Source: Allobosea sp.
GTDB lineage: Bacteria > Pseudomonadota > Alphaproteobacteria > Rhizobiales > Beijerinckiaceae
Assembly (NCBI GenBank): GCA_024231975.1
Contig: JAAEQB010000120.1
Span: 1-64,000 of the forward strand
Direction: 5' to 3'
DNA: 64,000 nt
Below the pieces are notes generated by a model. That model saw nothing but the letters and a program-made list of their open reading frames with translations. It was not told the origin of the DNA and ran no database searches. This document shows positions 16,704 to 25,398 of the stretch, piece by piece. The translations under genes and the position numbers were made by a program. Within the stretch, counting starts at the first letter, position 1. Every line of letters begins with the position of its first letter.

Positions 16704-17348
16704 TCACCTCTCGCCCAGCCTGGCATCCGCCCAGGCCGCCACGGTCTTCGCCATCGTCGCCAGATGCCCGCTCGGCGAAAAACCCGACGCCTTGCGCGGC
16801 CGCAGGTCGTGGTCGCCGTCCTCCAGCCAGAGCATCTCGATCGCCGGCGACAGGGTATAGCCGCCGACCTCCTCCCGCGTGCCGAACTCGTCGCGCGTGC
16901 CCTGGACGATGAGCGTCGGCGTCCTGAGATCGGCAAGATGCTGCGTCCGCAGTTGCTGCGGCTTGGCCGGCGGATGGAACGGGTAGCCGAGGCAGAGCAG
17001 GCCACCGATCCGTCCGGCCGCGAACAGCTCGTCGGCGATCATGCTGGCGACGCGTCCGCCCATCGACTTGCCGCCGATAATCAGCGATCGCGACGGACCC
17101 AGCGCCTCGATCGCGGCCCGGTATTCCGGCTTGAGCGTCTCGGCCCGCGGCGGCGGCTTTCGGCCGGCCTCGCTGCGGCGGCTGGCCATATAGGCGAACT
17201 CGAAGCGGGCGACGCGAAACCCCTCTCCGGCCAGGCTCTCGGCCGCGGCAGTCATCGAGGCGGAGTCCATCGGAGCCCCGGCGCCATGGGCCAGGAGAAT
17301 GGTGTGCCGGGCGTCTTCGGGGCCGTCGAACAGGAAGTGCAAATCCAT
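16704..17348 (-). CDS. Alpha/beta hydrolase (dienelactone-hydrolase/KANL3-Tex30-like)
   Basis: The protein has 213 residues. It opens with a strand and an oxyanion region (HTILLAHGAGAPMDS), has the nucleophile elbow GGKSMGGR (Ser), an acid in IVQGTRDEFG, and the catalytic His in EDGDHDLRP. Length and motifs match the small alpha/beta hydrolases of COG3571. The start at 17348 (MDLHFLFDGPED) is preferred over 17486 because GGATGGAGAC precedes it and the fold begins there. It converges with the exported-protein gene and diverges from the marR operon. Substrate unknown. Confidence 0.85.
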   Translation of the reverse strand: MDLHFLFDGPEDARHTILLAHGAGAPMDSASMTAAAESLAGEGFRVARFEFAYMASRRSEAGRKPPPRAETLKPEYRAAIEALGPSRSLIIGGKSMGGRVASMIADELFAAGRIGGLLCLGYPFHPPAKPQQLRTQHLADLRTPTLIVQGTRDEFGTREEVGGYTLSPAIEMLWLEDGDHDLRPRKASGFSPSGHLATMAKTVAAWADARLGER

Positions 17349-17535
17349 GTCTCCATCCGTCCTGGCCGCCAGCTTCGAGCACCGGACTCGCGCTGCGCAG
17401 CCTAGATCCTGCCGGGTTGCCGCGGAACCACCCTCGTCATCTTGGACCCGCGTCGCTCGGCCCGCGATCCATCGTAGGACGGGCAACTGCGACGACTCGC
17501 CACAGTTTCGGCAGGGTCGCGCTCCAGACGGAAAG

Positions 17536-17560
17536 AAGCATTGCTATTATATAGATGCTT
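17536..17560. promoter_or_regulatory. 25-bp palindrome at the marR start, probable MarR autoregulatory operator
   Basis: The 25 bases pair at 9 of 12 positions around a central T (17548). The outer half-sites are AAGCAT and ATGCTT, with an inner CTAT/ATAG-like core. The upstream ATG candidate (17555) lies within it and the ATG at 17561 abuts it. Such sites are typical for MarR dimers that repress their own efflux operon. Confidence 0.6.
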
Positions 17561-18040
17561 ATGACTTCCCGAACGAAGAAGCCGCCGCCGACCGTGGGCT
17601 TTCTGCTCCACGACGTCGCGCGCCTGTTGCGCAAGCGTTTCGAGCAGCACGCCCGCGATTCCGGGCTGACCCGCTCGCAATGGCAGGTGCTGGCCTATCT
17701 CGACCAGAATGCCGGCATCCAGCAGGGCGCTCTGGCCGAGCTGATGGATGTCGAGCCGATCACGGTTGGGCGCCTGCTCGACAAGCTCGAAAGCTGCGGC
17801 CTGGCGGAGCGCCGGCCGCACGCCACCGATCGGCGGATCTGGCAGCTCTATCTGACCGAAAAGGCCAGGCCGAAGCTGACGGAGTTGCGCGCCCTCGGCG
17901 AGCACACCCGGGCGGAAGCGTTCGGCGACATCCCGCAGGCCGAGCGCGACCAGCTGCTCGCGACGCTGGGGCAAATGAAAGCGAATCTGACGGCCGCTTG
18001 CCTGGTGCCGGTGGCCGAGAAGCAGGTCCAAAATGGATGA
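17555..18040 (+). CDS. MarR-family repressor of the efflux operon
   Basis: The protein has about 160 residues with the MarR winged HTH: LTRSQWQVLAYLDQN, GALAELMDVEPITVGRLLDKLESCGLAERRP, and the wing ATDRRIWQLYLTEKA. It starts at 17555 or 17561. There is no strong Shine-Dalgarno site, and a 25-bp palindrome overlaps the start. Its end overlaps the EmrA-like gene by 8 bases. It probably represses this three-gene efflux operon until a drug-like or phenolic ligand binds, as EmrR does. Confidence 0.88.
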   Translation: MLMTSRTKKPPPTVGFLLHDVARLLRKRFEQHARDSGLTRSQWQVLAYLDQNAGIQQGALAELMDVEPITVGRLLDKLESCGLAERRPHATDRRIWQLYLTEKARPKLTELRALGEHTRAEAFGDIPQAERDQLLATLGQMKANLTAACLVPVAEKQVQNG

Positions 18041-19268
18041 TGCAGTCAGAAGGCCCGAAATCCCCGGCGAGACAGCTCCCGACCCTGCCTCCCCCGGCAA
18101 TGTGACCGCGCTCCAGCGGCCGGAGTTCAAGGCGACACCGCAGCCGGTCGCCAAGGCGCCGGAGACCACGCCCCCGACTGCCGCCCCAGCCATCGCGGCC
18201 TCCGCGCCACAGGCTGGGCGCAGCCGCACGCGCCGCCTCCTCTTTGCGCTGCTGCCCGTCGCCCTCGTCGCCGGCGGCTATTATTACGTCGTCGGCGGGC
18301 AGGTGATGTCGACCGACAACGCCTATGTGCAGGCGGATATCCTGGGCATCTCGACCGATGTCGCCGGCATCGTCAGCGACATCGACGTCCGCGACAATCA
18401 GGCGGTCAAGGCCGGCGACGTGCTCTTCAAGCTCGACGAGCAGCCGTTCCGCTTCGCCCTGGAGCGGGCCAATGCCCAGATCGGTGTGGTCGGCAACGAT
18501 CTCGAGGCGCTGAAGGCCAGCTACAAGAGTATGCAGAGCCAGATCGCCCAGGCCCATACCGACATCGCCTTCTACGACACCGCCTTCAAGCGCCAGCAGG
18601 ACCTCGCCACCAAATCCGTCGCTTCGCAGGCGACCTATGACCAGGCCAAGCACGATCTCGACAGCGCACGCCTCAAGCTCGCCCAGCTCGAAAGCCAGCT
18701 CGCCGGTATCGCCGCCAGCCTGAACGGCAAGCCCGACGCCCCGGTCGAGGATCACCCGCGCTACAAGGATGCGGTCGCGGCCCGGGCCGAGGCGCAGCGC
18801 CAGCTCGACCATACGACGGTGCGCGCCCCCATGAACGGTGTCGTCACCAATGTGCCCTCGCTGCAGAAGGGCCAGTATCTGGAGGCGGCGACCAATGCCT
18901 TCAGCCTGGTCTCGACCGAGCATGTCTGGATCCAGGCCAATCCGAAGGAGACCGAGCTCACCTGGGTGAAGCCCGGCCAGGCCGCCGAGGTCTATGTCGA
19001 CACCTATCCGGGCGCGGTCTGGAAGGGCACGGTCGACAGCATCAGCCCGGCCTCGGCCGCGAGCTTCTCGCTGCTGCCGGCGCAGAACACCAGCGGCAAC
19101 TGGGTCAAGGTCGTGCAGCGCATCGCCATGCGCGTGAAGATCGAGACGCCCCCGGACGAGCCGCAATTGCGCGCCGGCATGAGCGTCACGCTCGACGTCG
19201 ACACTGGCCATGCCCGCGGCCTGCCGAGCTTCATCTCCGATGCCGTCGGCAAGAGCAAGACCAGGTAA
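18033..19268 (+). CDS. emrA: HlyD/EmrA-family membrane fusion protein
   Basis: The protein has 411 residues: a Pro/Ala-rich cytoplasmic segment (1-65), one membrane helix (about 68-88, LLFALLPVALVAGGYYYVV), a biotinyl-lipoyl-like domain (VMSTDNAYVQADILGISTDVAGIV), a helical hairpin (about 140-230), and a barrel with TTVRAPMNGVVTNVPSLQKGQY. It bridges the inner-membrane pump to an outer-membrane channel. It overlaps marR by 8 bases and precedes the EmrB-like gene by 11 bases. No TolC-like gene is adjacent. Confidence 0.9.
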   Translation: MDDAVRRPEIPGETAPDPASPGNVTALQRPEFKATPQPVAKAPETTPPTAAPAIAASAPQAGRSRTRRLLFALLPVALVAGGYYYVVGGQVMSTDNAYVQADILGISTDVAGIVSDIDVRDNQAVKAGDVLFKLDEQPFRFALERANAQIGVVGNDLEALKASYKSMQSQIAQAHTDIAFYDTAFKRQQDLATKSVASQATYDQAKHDLDSARLKLAQLESQLAGIAASLNGKPDAPVEDHPRYKDAVAARAEAQRQLDHTTVRAPMNGVVTNVPSLQKGQYLEAATNAFSLVSTEHVWIQANPKETELTWVKPGQAAEVYVDTYPGAVWKGTVDSISPASAASFSLLPAQNTSGNWVKVVQRIAMRVKIETPPDEPQLRAGMSVTLDVDTGHARGLPSFISDAVGKSKTR

Positions 19269-19279
19269 AGAGGCCCGTC

Positions 19280-20830
19280 ATGGCCAGCGCAGCCGCCACG
19301 GCCGGGACGCCCGTCGCCAATCGCGGCGCCATCACCGCCTGCGTGATCCTCGCGGTGATCATGCAGGCGCTCGACACCACCATCGCCAATGTCGCGCTGC
19401 CCTATATCCAGGGCAGCGTCTCGGCCAGTGCCGACCAGATCAACTGGGTCCTGACCTCCTATATCGTCGCCGCCGCGATCATGACACCGCCCTCGGGCTT
19501 CCTCGCGGCGCGCTTCGGCCGCAAGCGCGTGCTGTCGGTGGCGATCATCGGCTTCGTCGTCGCCTCGATCCTGTGCGGAGCGGCCCAGTCTCTGCCCCAG
19601 ATCGTCGGCTTCCGGCTCTTGCAGGGTTTCTTCGGCGCCTCGCTCGTGCCGCTCTCGCAGAGCATCCTGCTCGACATTTACACGCCGGAAGAGCGCGGCT
19701 CCGCCATGGCGCTGTTCGGCATCTCGGTGATGGTCGGGCCGGTGCTCGGCCCCGTGCTCGGCGGCTGGCTGACCGAGAACATCTCCTGGCGCTGGGTGTT
19801 CTACATCAACCTGCCGCTCGGCCTCCTGGCGCTGGCCGGCGTCTCGATCTTCGTCACCGAGACCAAGTCGAGCGTGCTCGCCAAGCTCGATTGGATCGGC
19901 TTCGGCGCGCTCAGCATCGCAATCGCCGCGCTGCAGCTCTTCCTCGACCGCGGTGCCCAGCTCGACTGGTTCGACTCGCTGGAGATCATCGTCGAGGCGG
20001 CGGTCTGCGTCGCGGCCATCTATGTCCTGATCGTCCACACCTTTACGGCGCAGAACTCTTTTATCAAGCCGCGCCTCTTCCTCGACCGGAACTTCAATGT
20101 CGGCCTGATCTTCATCTTCATCGTCGGCATCTGCTACCTGGCTTCGCTGGCGCTGCTGACGCCCTTCCTGCAGACGCTGCTGGGCTATCCCGTCGTGACC
20201 GCCGGCATCGTGATGGGGCCGCGCGGCCTCGGCACCATGGCCTGCATGTTCCTGGTCGGCCGGCTGATCGGCAAGGTCGACATCCGCATCCTGCTCGGCG
20301 CCGGCTTCCTGGTCAGCACCTGGGCGATGTACGACATGGCCGGCTGGACGCCCGACGTCTCGCAGCAGCGGATCATGCTGACCGGCTTCCTCCAGGGCGG
20401 CGGGCTCGGCCTGCTCTTCGTACCCCTGACGACAATCACCTTCGCGACGCTGCCGGCGGAATACCGCGGCGACGGCACCGGCCTCTACAACCTCTCGCGC
20501 AATATCGGCTCTAGCGTCGGCATCTCCCTGGTCAGCTACCTGCTCACCCGCAACGTCCAGGTGAACCACGCCGAGATCGCGACCTATGTCACGCCCTATA
20601 ACCGCCTGTTCGAGCTGCCGGCGATCAAGCACGCCTGGGATCCGGCGACGCTGGCCGGGCGCGCCGCTCTCGACGAGGTGGTGACGCGGCAGGCGACGAT
20701 CATCGCCTACATCGACGACTTCAAGCTGCTGATGATCCTCTGCCTCGCGGCCCTGCCGTTCCTGGCGCTGCTGCGCACGCCGCGCCGGCAGGCCGCGCCC
20801 GCCGACGACCATGCGATGGCGCTGGACTAG
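19280..20830 (+). CDS. emrB: DHA2-family MFS drug efflux pump, EmrB-like
   Basis: This inner-membrane protein of 516 residues has about 14 hydrophobic segments, as expected for the DHA2 (14-TMS) drug:H+ antiporter family. Motifs seen are ALDTTIANVALPYIQG in helix 1, GFLAARFGRKRVL (motif A) and the antiporter motif C-like VMVGPVLGPVLGGWLTE in helix 5. AAAGAGG precedes the ATG. With the adjacent membrane fusion protein and MarR regulator it forms an emrRAB-type multidrug or phenolic-acid efflux system. Substrates are unknown. Confidence 0.92.
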   Translation: MASAAATAGTPVANRGAITACVILAVIMQALDTTIANVALPYIQGSVSASADQINWVLTSYIVAAAIMTPPSGFLAARFGRKRVLSVAIIGFVVASILCGAAQSLPQIVGFRLLQGFFGASLVPLSQSILLDIYTPEERGSAMALFGISVMVGPVLGPVLGGWLTENISWRWVFYINLPLGLLALAGVSIFVTETKSSVLAKLDWIGFGALSIAIAALQLFLDRGAQLDWFDSLEIIVEAAVCVAAIYVLIVHTFTAQNSFIKPRLFLDRNFNVGLIFIFIVGICYLASLALLTPFLQTLLGYPVVTAGIVMGPRGLGTMACMFLVGRLIGKVDIRILLGAGFLVSTWAMYDMAGWTPDVSQQRIMLTGFLQGGGLGLLFVPLTTITFATLPAEYRGDGTGLYNLSRNIGSSVGISLVSYLLTRNVQVNHAEIATYVTPYNRLFELPAIKHAWDPATLAGRAALDEVVTRQATIIAYIDDFKLLMILCLAALPFLALLRTPRRQAAPADDHAMALD

Positions 20831-21025
20831 ACGAGCTCTGCGGGCTGGCAAAGCCGCCATGTGCCCCGCCAGCCTCGCCGCGAAAAGCAGACCCTCGGCA
20901 ATATCTACGACCTTGGCAGTAGACCACCCTATGGTAGCGTAGACTTTAGAGCGGAACAAAAATCCGCCATCGGCTCCGCCGTTGGACACCTTCGGCGCGG
21001 CCGGCCACGCAGGGAGGTGAATGCA
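20831..21025. promoter_or_regulatory. Intergenic region before the long importer/hydroxylase cluster
   Basis: This 195-base gap separates two plus-strand operons and should hold the promoter for the cluster. A moderately AT-rich stretch with repeated GTAGAC motifs lies at about 20915-20950. AGGGAGGTGA at 21011-21020 is the ribosome-binding site of the next gene. I see no clear terminator. Confidence 0.4.
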
Positions 21026-22276
21026 ATGCGGAAGGCATATATGGCCGCCGTCGCGGCGTGTGCTTTGATTGCGGCCGGAAGCACCGGCCAGGCTCAGGAA
21101 AAACTCAAGATCGGCGTGTTGGCGACTCTCTCGGGCGCGCTGACCTCGGGCGGCGAGGACGGCGTCCGTGGCGCGCAGATCGCGCTGAAGCAGCGTGGCG
21201 GCAAGATCGCCGGCCGCGAGGTCGAGTTCATCATCGCCGCGACCGACGCCAGCCCGGACTCGGCGCTGCGGGCCGCGCGCAAGCTGGTCGAACAGGACAA
21301 GGTCCAGCTCATCCTCGGCCCGCTCTCGGGCTCCGAGGGCATCGCGATGCGCGACTATTCGAAGACCGTGCCCAACGTCACCGTCGTCGACGCCTCCTCG
21401 GGCGCGCTCGAAACAACCTACGTCAATCCGTCGCCGAATTATTTCCGCTTCAACAGCAACGGCGCGATGTGGATGGCCGGGCTCGGCGAATACGTCTTCA
21501 AGGACAAGGGCTACAAGAAACTCGCCGTGATCGGCGAGGATTACTCCTTCCCTTACACGCAGGTCTTCGGCTTCGCGCTCGGCTACTGCAAGGCCGGCGG
21601 CCAGATCGTCCAGCGCCAATGGGTGCCGCTCGGCACCAAGGATTTCGGCTCGGTGATCGCCAACATCCCCGATGACGTCGACGCGGTCTTCCTCGGCCTC
21701 GGTGGCGGCGACGCCGTCAACTTCCTCAACCAGTACGGCCAGACCGGCGGCAAGGCGAAGTTCGTCGGCGGCTCGATCATGGTCGACCAGACCGTGCTGT
21801 CCTCGCGCGGCGCCGCCAAGAAGCTGCTCGTCGGCACGCCTTCCTCGGGCGGTGTCGCCGATGCCTGGGACGATCCGAAATGGAAGGCCTGGGTCAAGGC
21901 CTATCAGGACGCCTTCCCGGCGGACAAGCGCTTCGCCAGCCCGTCGCTGTTCGCGACCAATTACCACAACGCCTTCAACGGCATGGCGACCGCGCTGGAA
22001 AAGGTCAACGCCGACCTCTCCGACGGTGGCACCAAGCTCAGGGCAGAGCTCGCCAAGGTCGAACTCGATGCCCCGAACGGGCCGATCAAGCTCGACGACG
22101 ACAGGCAGGCGATCGCCACGACCTTCATCACCGAAGTCGTCGAAGCGCCGAACGGTGACCTCACCAACAAGTTCGTCCGCACCGTCCCGAACGTCTCGAA
22201 GACGATGGGGCTGTCTGCGGAAGCCTTCAAGGCGGTGGGGCTGCCCTCCCGGACCAATCCGGAATGCAAGCCCTAG
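21026..22276 (+). CDS. Branched-chain amino acid-type ABC transporter substrate-binding protein
   Basis: The product of 416 residues has a signal peptide (about 1-25, ending in GQAQ) and a LivJ-type fold: KIGVLATLSGALTSGGEDGVRGAQIALKQRG, a hinge region with LGPLSGSEG, and VGGSIMVDQ. The start at 21026 is chosen because AGGGAGGTGA lies upstream at good spacing. The frame is open to 20861. It heads the 22-kb cluster that includes the matching permeases and ATPases. LivJ-type proteins of this sort bind amino acids, amides, urea or aromatic acids. The ligand here is probably the substrate of the molybdenum hydroxylase downstream. Confidence 0.9.
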   Translation: MRKAYMAAVAACALIAAGSTGQAQEKLKIGVLATLSGALTSGGEDGVRGAQIALKQRGGKIAGREVEFIIAATDASPDSALRAARKLVEQDKVQLILGPLSGSEGIAMRDYSKTVPNVTVVDASSGALETTYVNPSPNYFRFNSNGAMWMAGLGEYVFKDKGYKKLAVIGEDYSFPYTQVFGFALGYCKAGGQIVQRQWVPLGTKDFGSVIANIPDDVDAVFLGLGGGDAVNFLNQYGQTGGKAKFVGGSIMVDQTVLSSRGAAKKLLVGTPSSGGVADAWDDPKWKAWVKAYQDAFPADKRFASPSLFATNYHNAFNGMATALEKVNADLSDGGTKLRAELAKVELDAPNGPIKLDDDRQAIATTFITEVVEAPNGDLTNKFVRTVPNVSKTMGLSAEAFKAVGLPSRTNPECKP

Positions 22277-22446
22277 TCGCCTCCACCGACTGACTCCCCG
22301 GACAGGGCGCGACAAGGATCGTGTCCTGTCTGGCCAGCCGTCCCGCTCCGGTCAACGACGTCGCGCACTTCTTGCGTGCGGCGTTGGGCCAAGGCTCACC
22401 TGATGAGGCAGCCTCAGGCCCACCGGACCTTGCCACGCGAGGAGCC

Positions 22447-23301
22447 ATGAGTCGCGCAGTCGCGGTCTGCCACGGTCCGTTCGGACGGGTGTCGATCTAC
22501 GACCTCGATCGCCCAATGGTGGTGCATGCCCATCGCGAAGCTCACCTGATCTTCTTCCTCGACGGATCGCGCGGCCTCGTGACCGTCAATGACCACACGG
22601 TCCGGGTCGATCCCTTCATGGGCGTTGCGGTCAATCCCTGGGAGCCGCACAATTTCCAACCGGAGCAGCCGGGTTCCTTCGGCCTGTTCCTCGTCATCTA
22701 TCTCAAGCCGGAATGGCTGGCGGCGCAGGCCATGCCGTCGGCCGGTTCGCTGGTCTTCCCGTCATCCGAGCTGGTCGTGACCCGCGAGCTCGCCGCCTGG
22801 CGCGATCAGGCGGTCGAGATGCTGCTGTCGCAGCATCGCGAGCTCAATCTCGCCCCGGTGCTGATGGCGCTGGCGCAGGCTTCGAGTGAGCCGATCGGAC
22901 CCGAGCTCGTCTCTTCGCTGCTACACGACACCTCGGCAGGCGCCCTCGACCGGCGGGTGCTGCGCGCCTGCCGTCTGCTGGAGCAGCATACCTCGTCCGA
23001 AGGCGCGCTCGCCCGGATCGCGCGCGAGGCCGGGCTGTCGCGCGCCCATTTCTTCAAGCTGTTCCGGCAACAGGTCGGCGTCACCCCGACGGTCTTCGCC
23101 AATACCGCCCGAATCGACGCGGCACTCGAGAGGATCGTGCTGTCGAGCGACCCGGTGACCAGCATCAGCCACCGCCTCGGCTTTTCCGGCCAGAGCGTAT
23201 TCACGCGCTTCTTCACCGCCCATGTCGGCATGGCCCCCCGCGACTATCGCCGGGTGCTGCGCACCGTCGGCATACCGCAATTGCAGGCGAGCCATGTCTG
23301 A
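22447..23301 (+). CDS. AraC-family transcriptional regulator embedded in the importer operon
   Basis: The product has about 284 residues. The N-terminal half is a cupin-like AraC sensor (HAHREAHLIFFLDGSRGLVTVNDHTVRVDPFMGVAVNPWEPHNF). The C-terminal half is the double HTH (LARIAREAGLSRAHFFKLFRQQVGVTPTVF, then SISHRLGFSGQSVFTRFFTAHVGMAPRDYR). The start at 22447 is a choice: a GTG at 22321 would add 42 residues, and both have ribosome-binding sites that are too close. Its end overlaps the permease gene by 8 bases, so it is part of the transcript and likely controls it. Confidence 0.83.
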   Translation: MSRAVAVCHGPFGRVSIYDLDRPMVVHAHREAHLIFFLDGSRGLVTVNDHTVRVDPFMGVAVNPWEPHNFQPEQPGSFGLFLVIYLKPEWLAAQAMPSAGSLVFPSSELVVTRELAAWRDQAVEMLLSQHRELNLAPVLMALAQASSEPIGPELVSSLLHDTSAGALDRRVLRACRLLEQHTSSEGALARIAREAGLSRAHFFKLFRQQVGVTPTVFANTARIDAALERIVLSSDPVTSISHRLGFSGQSVFTRFFTAHVGMAPRDYRRVLRTVGIPQLQASHV

Positions 23302-24307
23302 CTTCATCGGCCGCCGTCCGATCTGGTCGTTGGTGATCCTGCTCGCGGTCGCCCTGCTCCTCTTCCTGATCTTCGCGGTCTGGACGCCGTGGATGGAGCT
23401 GACCTTCGGCAGGAAGCGTGTCTTCCTGAGCGCGCTCTTCAACGGCATCACGCTCGGCGGGCTCTATTTCCTCGTCGCCAGCGGCTTCACGCTGATCTTC
23501 GGCCTGATGCGCAACGTCAACCTGGCGCATGGCTCGCTCTATCTGTTCGGCGGCTATGTCGGCTACAGCATCGGCAACCTGACCGACTCCTGGTTCGCCG
23601 CGCTGATCGGCGCCTTCGTCATCGTCGCTCTCGCCGGCATCCTGATGCAGGTCCTGCTCTTCCGCTGGATGGAAGGCCAGGACCTGCGCCAGACGCTGGT
23701 CACGATCGGCCTCTCGATCATCGTCGCCGACCTGCTGCTCTGGGGCTATGGCGGCGACACCTTCCAGGTCACAACGCCGGACTGGCTCTCTGGGCCAGTG
23801 CAGCTGCCTTTCATCGTCGCGCTGCGCAGCAATGGCGAGGCGGTGATGATGATGTACCCGCTGGTCCGCATCGCCATCCTGATCGGGGCGATCATCCTGG
23901 GCGTCGCGATGTGGCTCGTGCTCAATCGCACCCGCATCGGCATGCTGGTCCGCGCCGGCGTCGACGATCGCGACATGCTCTCGGCGACCGGCGTGCGCGT
24001 GCAGCTCGTCTTCGTCATGGTCTTCGCCTTCGGAGCGGGGCTCGCGGGGCTGGCCGGCGTCGTCGGCGGCACCTTCCAGTCGCTCCAGCCCGGCGAAGAC
24101 ACCAAGATCCTCCTATCCTCGCTCGTCGTCGTCATCGTCGGCGGCATGGGCTCGATCCCCGGCGCGGCGATGGGCGCGCTCATCGTCGGCCTCGCCGAGC
24201 AGTTCGGCTCGGTCTATATGCCGACCTATGCGGTGATGCTGACCTTCGTCATCATGGTCGTCGTGCTGGCGATCCGGCCGCAGGGCCTGGCGGCGGTGAG
24301 GCGCTGA
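23294..24307 (+). CDS. Branched-chain amino acid-type ABC permease, LivH-like
   Basis: This inner-membrane protein of 337 residues has about eight hydrophobic segments. It shows the LivH pattern NGITLGGLYFLVASGFTLIFGLMRNVNLAHGSLYLFGGY and the cytoplasmic loop that contacts the ATPase (VRAGVDDRDMLSATGV). An extra N-terminal helix (about residues 11-31) precedes the usual LivH start. The ATG overlaps the end of the AraC gene by 8 bases. It pairs with the LivM-like permease to form the channel. Confidence 0.92.
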   Translation: MSDFIGRRPIWSLVILLAVALLLFLIFAVWTPWMELTFGRKRVFLSALFNGITLGGLYFLVASGFTLIFGLMRNVNLAHGSLYLFGGYVGYSIGNLTDSWFAALIGAFVIVALAGILMQVLLFRWMEGQDLRQTLVTIGLSIIVADLLLWGYGGDTFQVTTPDWLSGPVQLPFIVALRSNGEAVMMMYPLVRIAILIGAIILGVAMWLVLNRTRIGMLVRAGVDDRDMLSATGVRVQLVFVMVFAFGAGLAGLAGVVGGTFQSLQPGEDTKILLSSLVVVIVGGMGSIPGAAMGALIVGLAEQFGSVYMPTYAVMLTFVIMVVVLAIRPQGLAAVRR

Positions 24308-24309
24308 CG

Positions 24310-25398
24310 ATGGCGCTGGCCGAACCCCGCCTCGCGATCGCGACGCCGCGTCCCCGCGAAGGGCTCGCCGAGGTGATCGCCCGGCAGGGCACCGCCTTCT
24401 GGATCGTCGCGGCGCTGCTCGTGGTGATGCCGCTGATCGCGAACCCGTTCTGGCTCGTCCAGATCATCGCCTACGCGATGATCCTCGGCATGATCGCGCT
24501 CAGCCTGATGTTCCTCGCCGGCTATGGCGGCATCGTCAGCCTGGTGCAGATGACGGTCGCGGCCTTCGCCGCCTATCTCGTCGCGATCTTCGGCGACAGC
24601 GCCATCACCCAGATCAGCCTGAAATGGCCGTGGTGGACGGCGGTGCCGGTCGCGATCCTGCTCGCCACCGTGTTCGGCACGCTGAGCGGGGCGCTCTCGG
24701 TCAGGACCGAGGGCATCTACACGATCATGATCACCCTCGCGATCGGCTCGGCCTTCTATTACCTGACGCTGCAGAACTACACGATCTTCAACGGCTTCAG
24801 CGGCTTCAACGGCGTCATGCCGCCAGTCTTCCTCGGCGTCGACTGGGGCGGCACCGTGCCGTTTTATTACCTGACGCTCGGCTGCGCCGCCCTCGCCTAT
24901 GCCGTGGTCGTCTATGTCTCGCGCGCGCCCTTCGGCCTTGCGCTCCAAGGCACGCGCGACAATCCCAGGCGCATGGCGGCGCTCGGCTTCGACGTCATCG
25001 CCCATCGCATCGCCGCCTACGCCTTCGCCGCCGTGATCGCCGCCTTCGCCGGGGTGCTGCTGGTCTGGTACCAGCGCCAGGTCTCGCCGGGCACGGGCGG
25101 CGTCGGCCCGGTCGTCGACATGCTGATCATCGCCGTGGTCGGCGGCCTCAGCCGCCCAATCGGCCCCTTCGTCGGCGCGCTGGTCTATGTGCTGCTGCGC
25201 ACCTTCGCACTCGACCTGCTCGACTGGGTCGGGCTCGAAGGCAAGCGCTATCAATTGCTGATCGGCGTCGGCTTCCTCGTCATCGTGCTGTTCTCGCCGG
25301 ACGGACTGATCGGCATCTGGCAGCGCCTGCGCGAGCGCTATCGCAGGAATCGCGAGGCGCAGGACGCGCAGATGCGGACCGGTGGAGGCGCGCCATGA
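24310..25398 (+). CDS. Branched-chain amino acid-type ABC permease, LivM-like
   Basis: The protein has 362 residues with about ten hydrophobic segments and LivM hallmarks: LAGYGGIVSLVQMTVAAFAAYLVAI, RTEGIYTIMITLAIGSAFYYL, the coupling segment LQGTRDNPRRMAALGFDV, and the C-terminal GGLSRPIGPFVGALVYVLL. The C-terminal tail is basic and cytoplasmic. It starts two bases after the livH-like stop, and its stop overlaps the next ATG (ATGA). Confidence 0.92.
   Translation: MALAEPRLAIATPRPREGLAEVIARQGTAFWIVAALLVVMPLIANPFWLVQIIAYAMILGMIALSLMFLAGYGGIVSLVQMTVAAFAAYLVAIFGDSAITQISLKWPWWTAVPVAILLATVFGTLSGALSVRTEGIYTIMITLAIGSAFYYLTLQNYTIFNGFSGFNGVMPPVFLGVDWGGTVPFYYLTLGCAALAYAVVVYVSRAPFGLALQGTRDNPRRMAALGFDVIAHRIAAYAFAAVIAAFAGVLLVWYQRQVSPGTGGVGPVVDMLIIAVVGGLSRPIGPFVGALVYVLLRTFALDLLDWVGLEGKRYQLLIGVGFLVIVLFSPDGLIGIWQRLRERYRRNREAQDAQMRTGGGAP

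Noticed and set aside
19004..22315. 1103-codon minus-strand frame across emrA, emrB and a binding-protein gene
   Set aside because: It is an antisense shadow without motifs, and all three plus-strand genes have clear domains and ribosome-binding sites.
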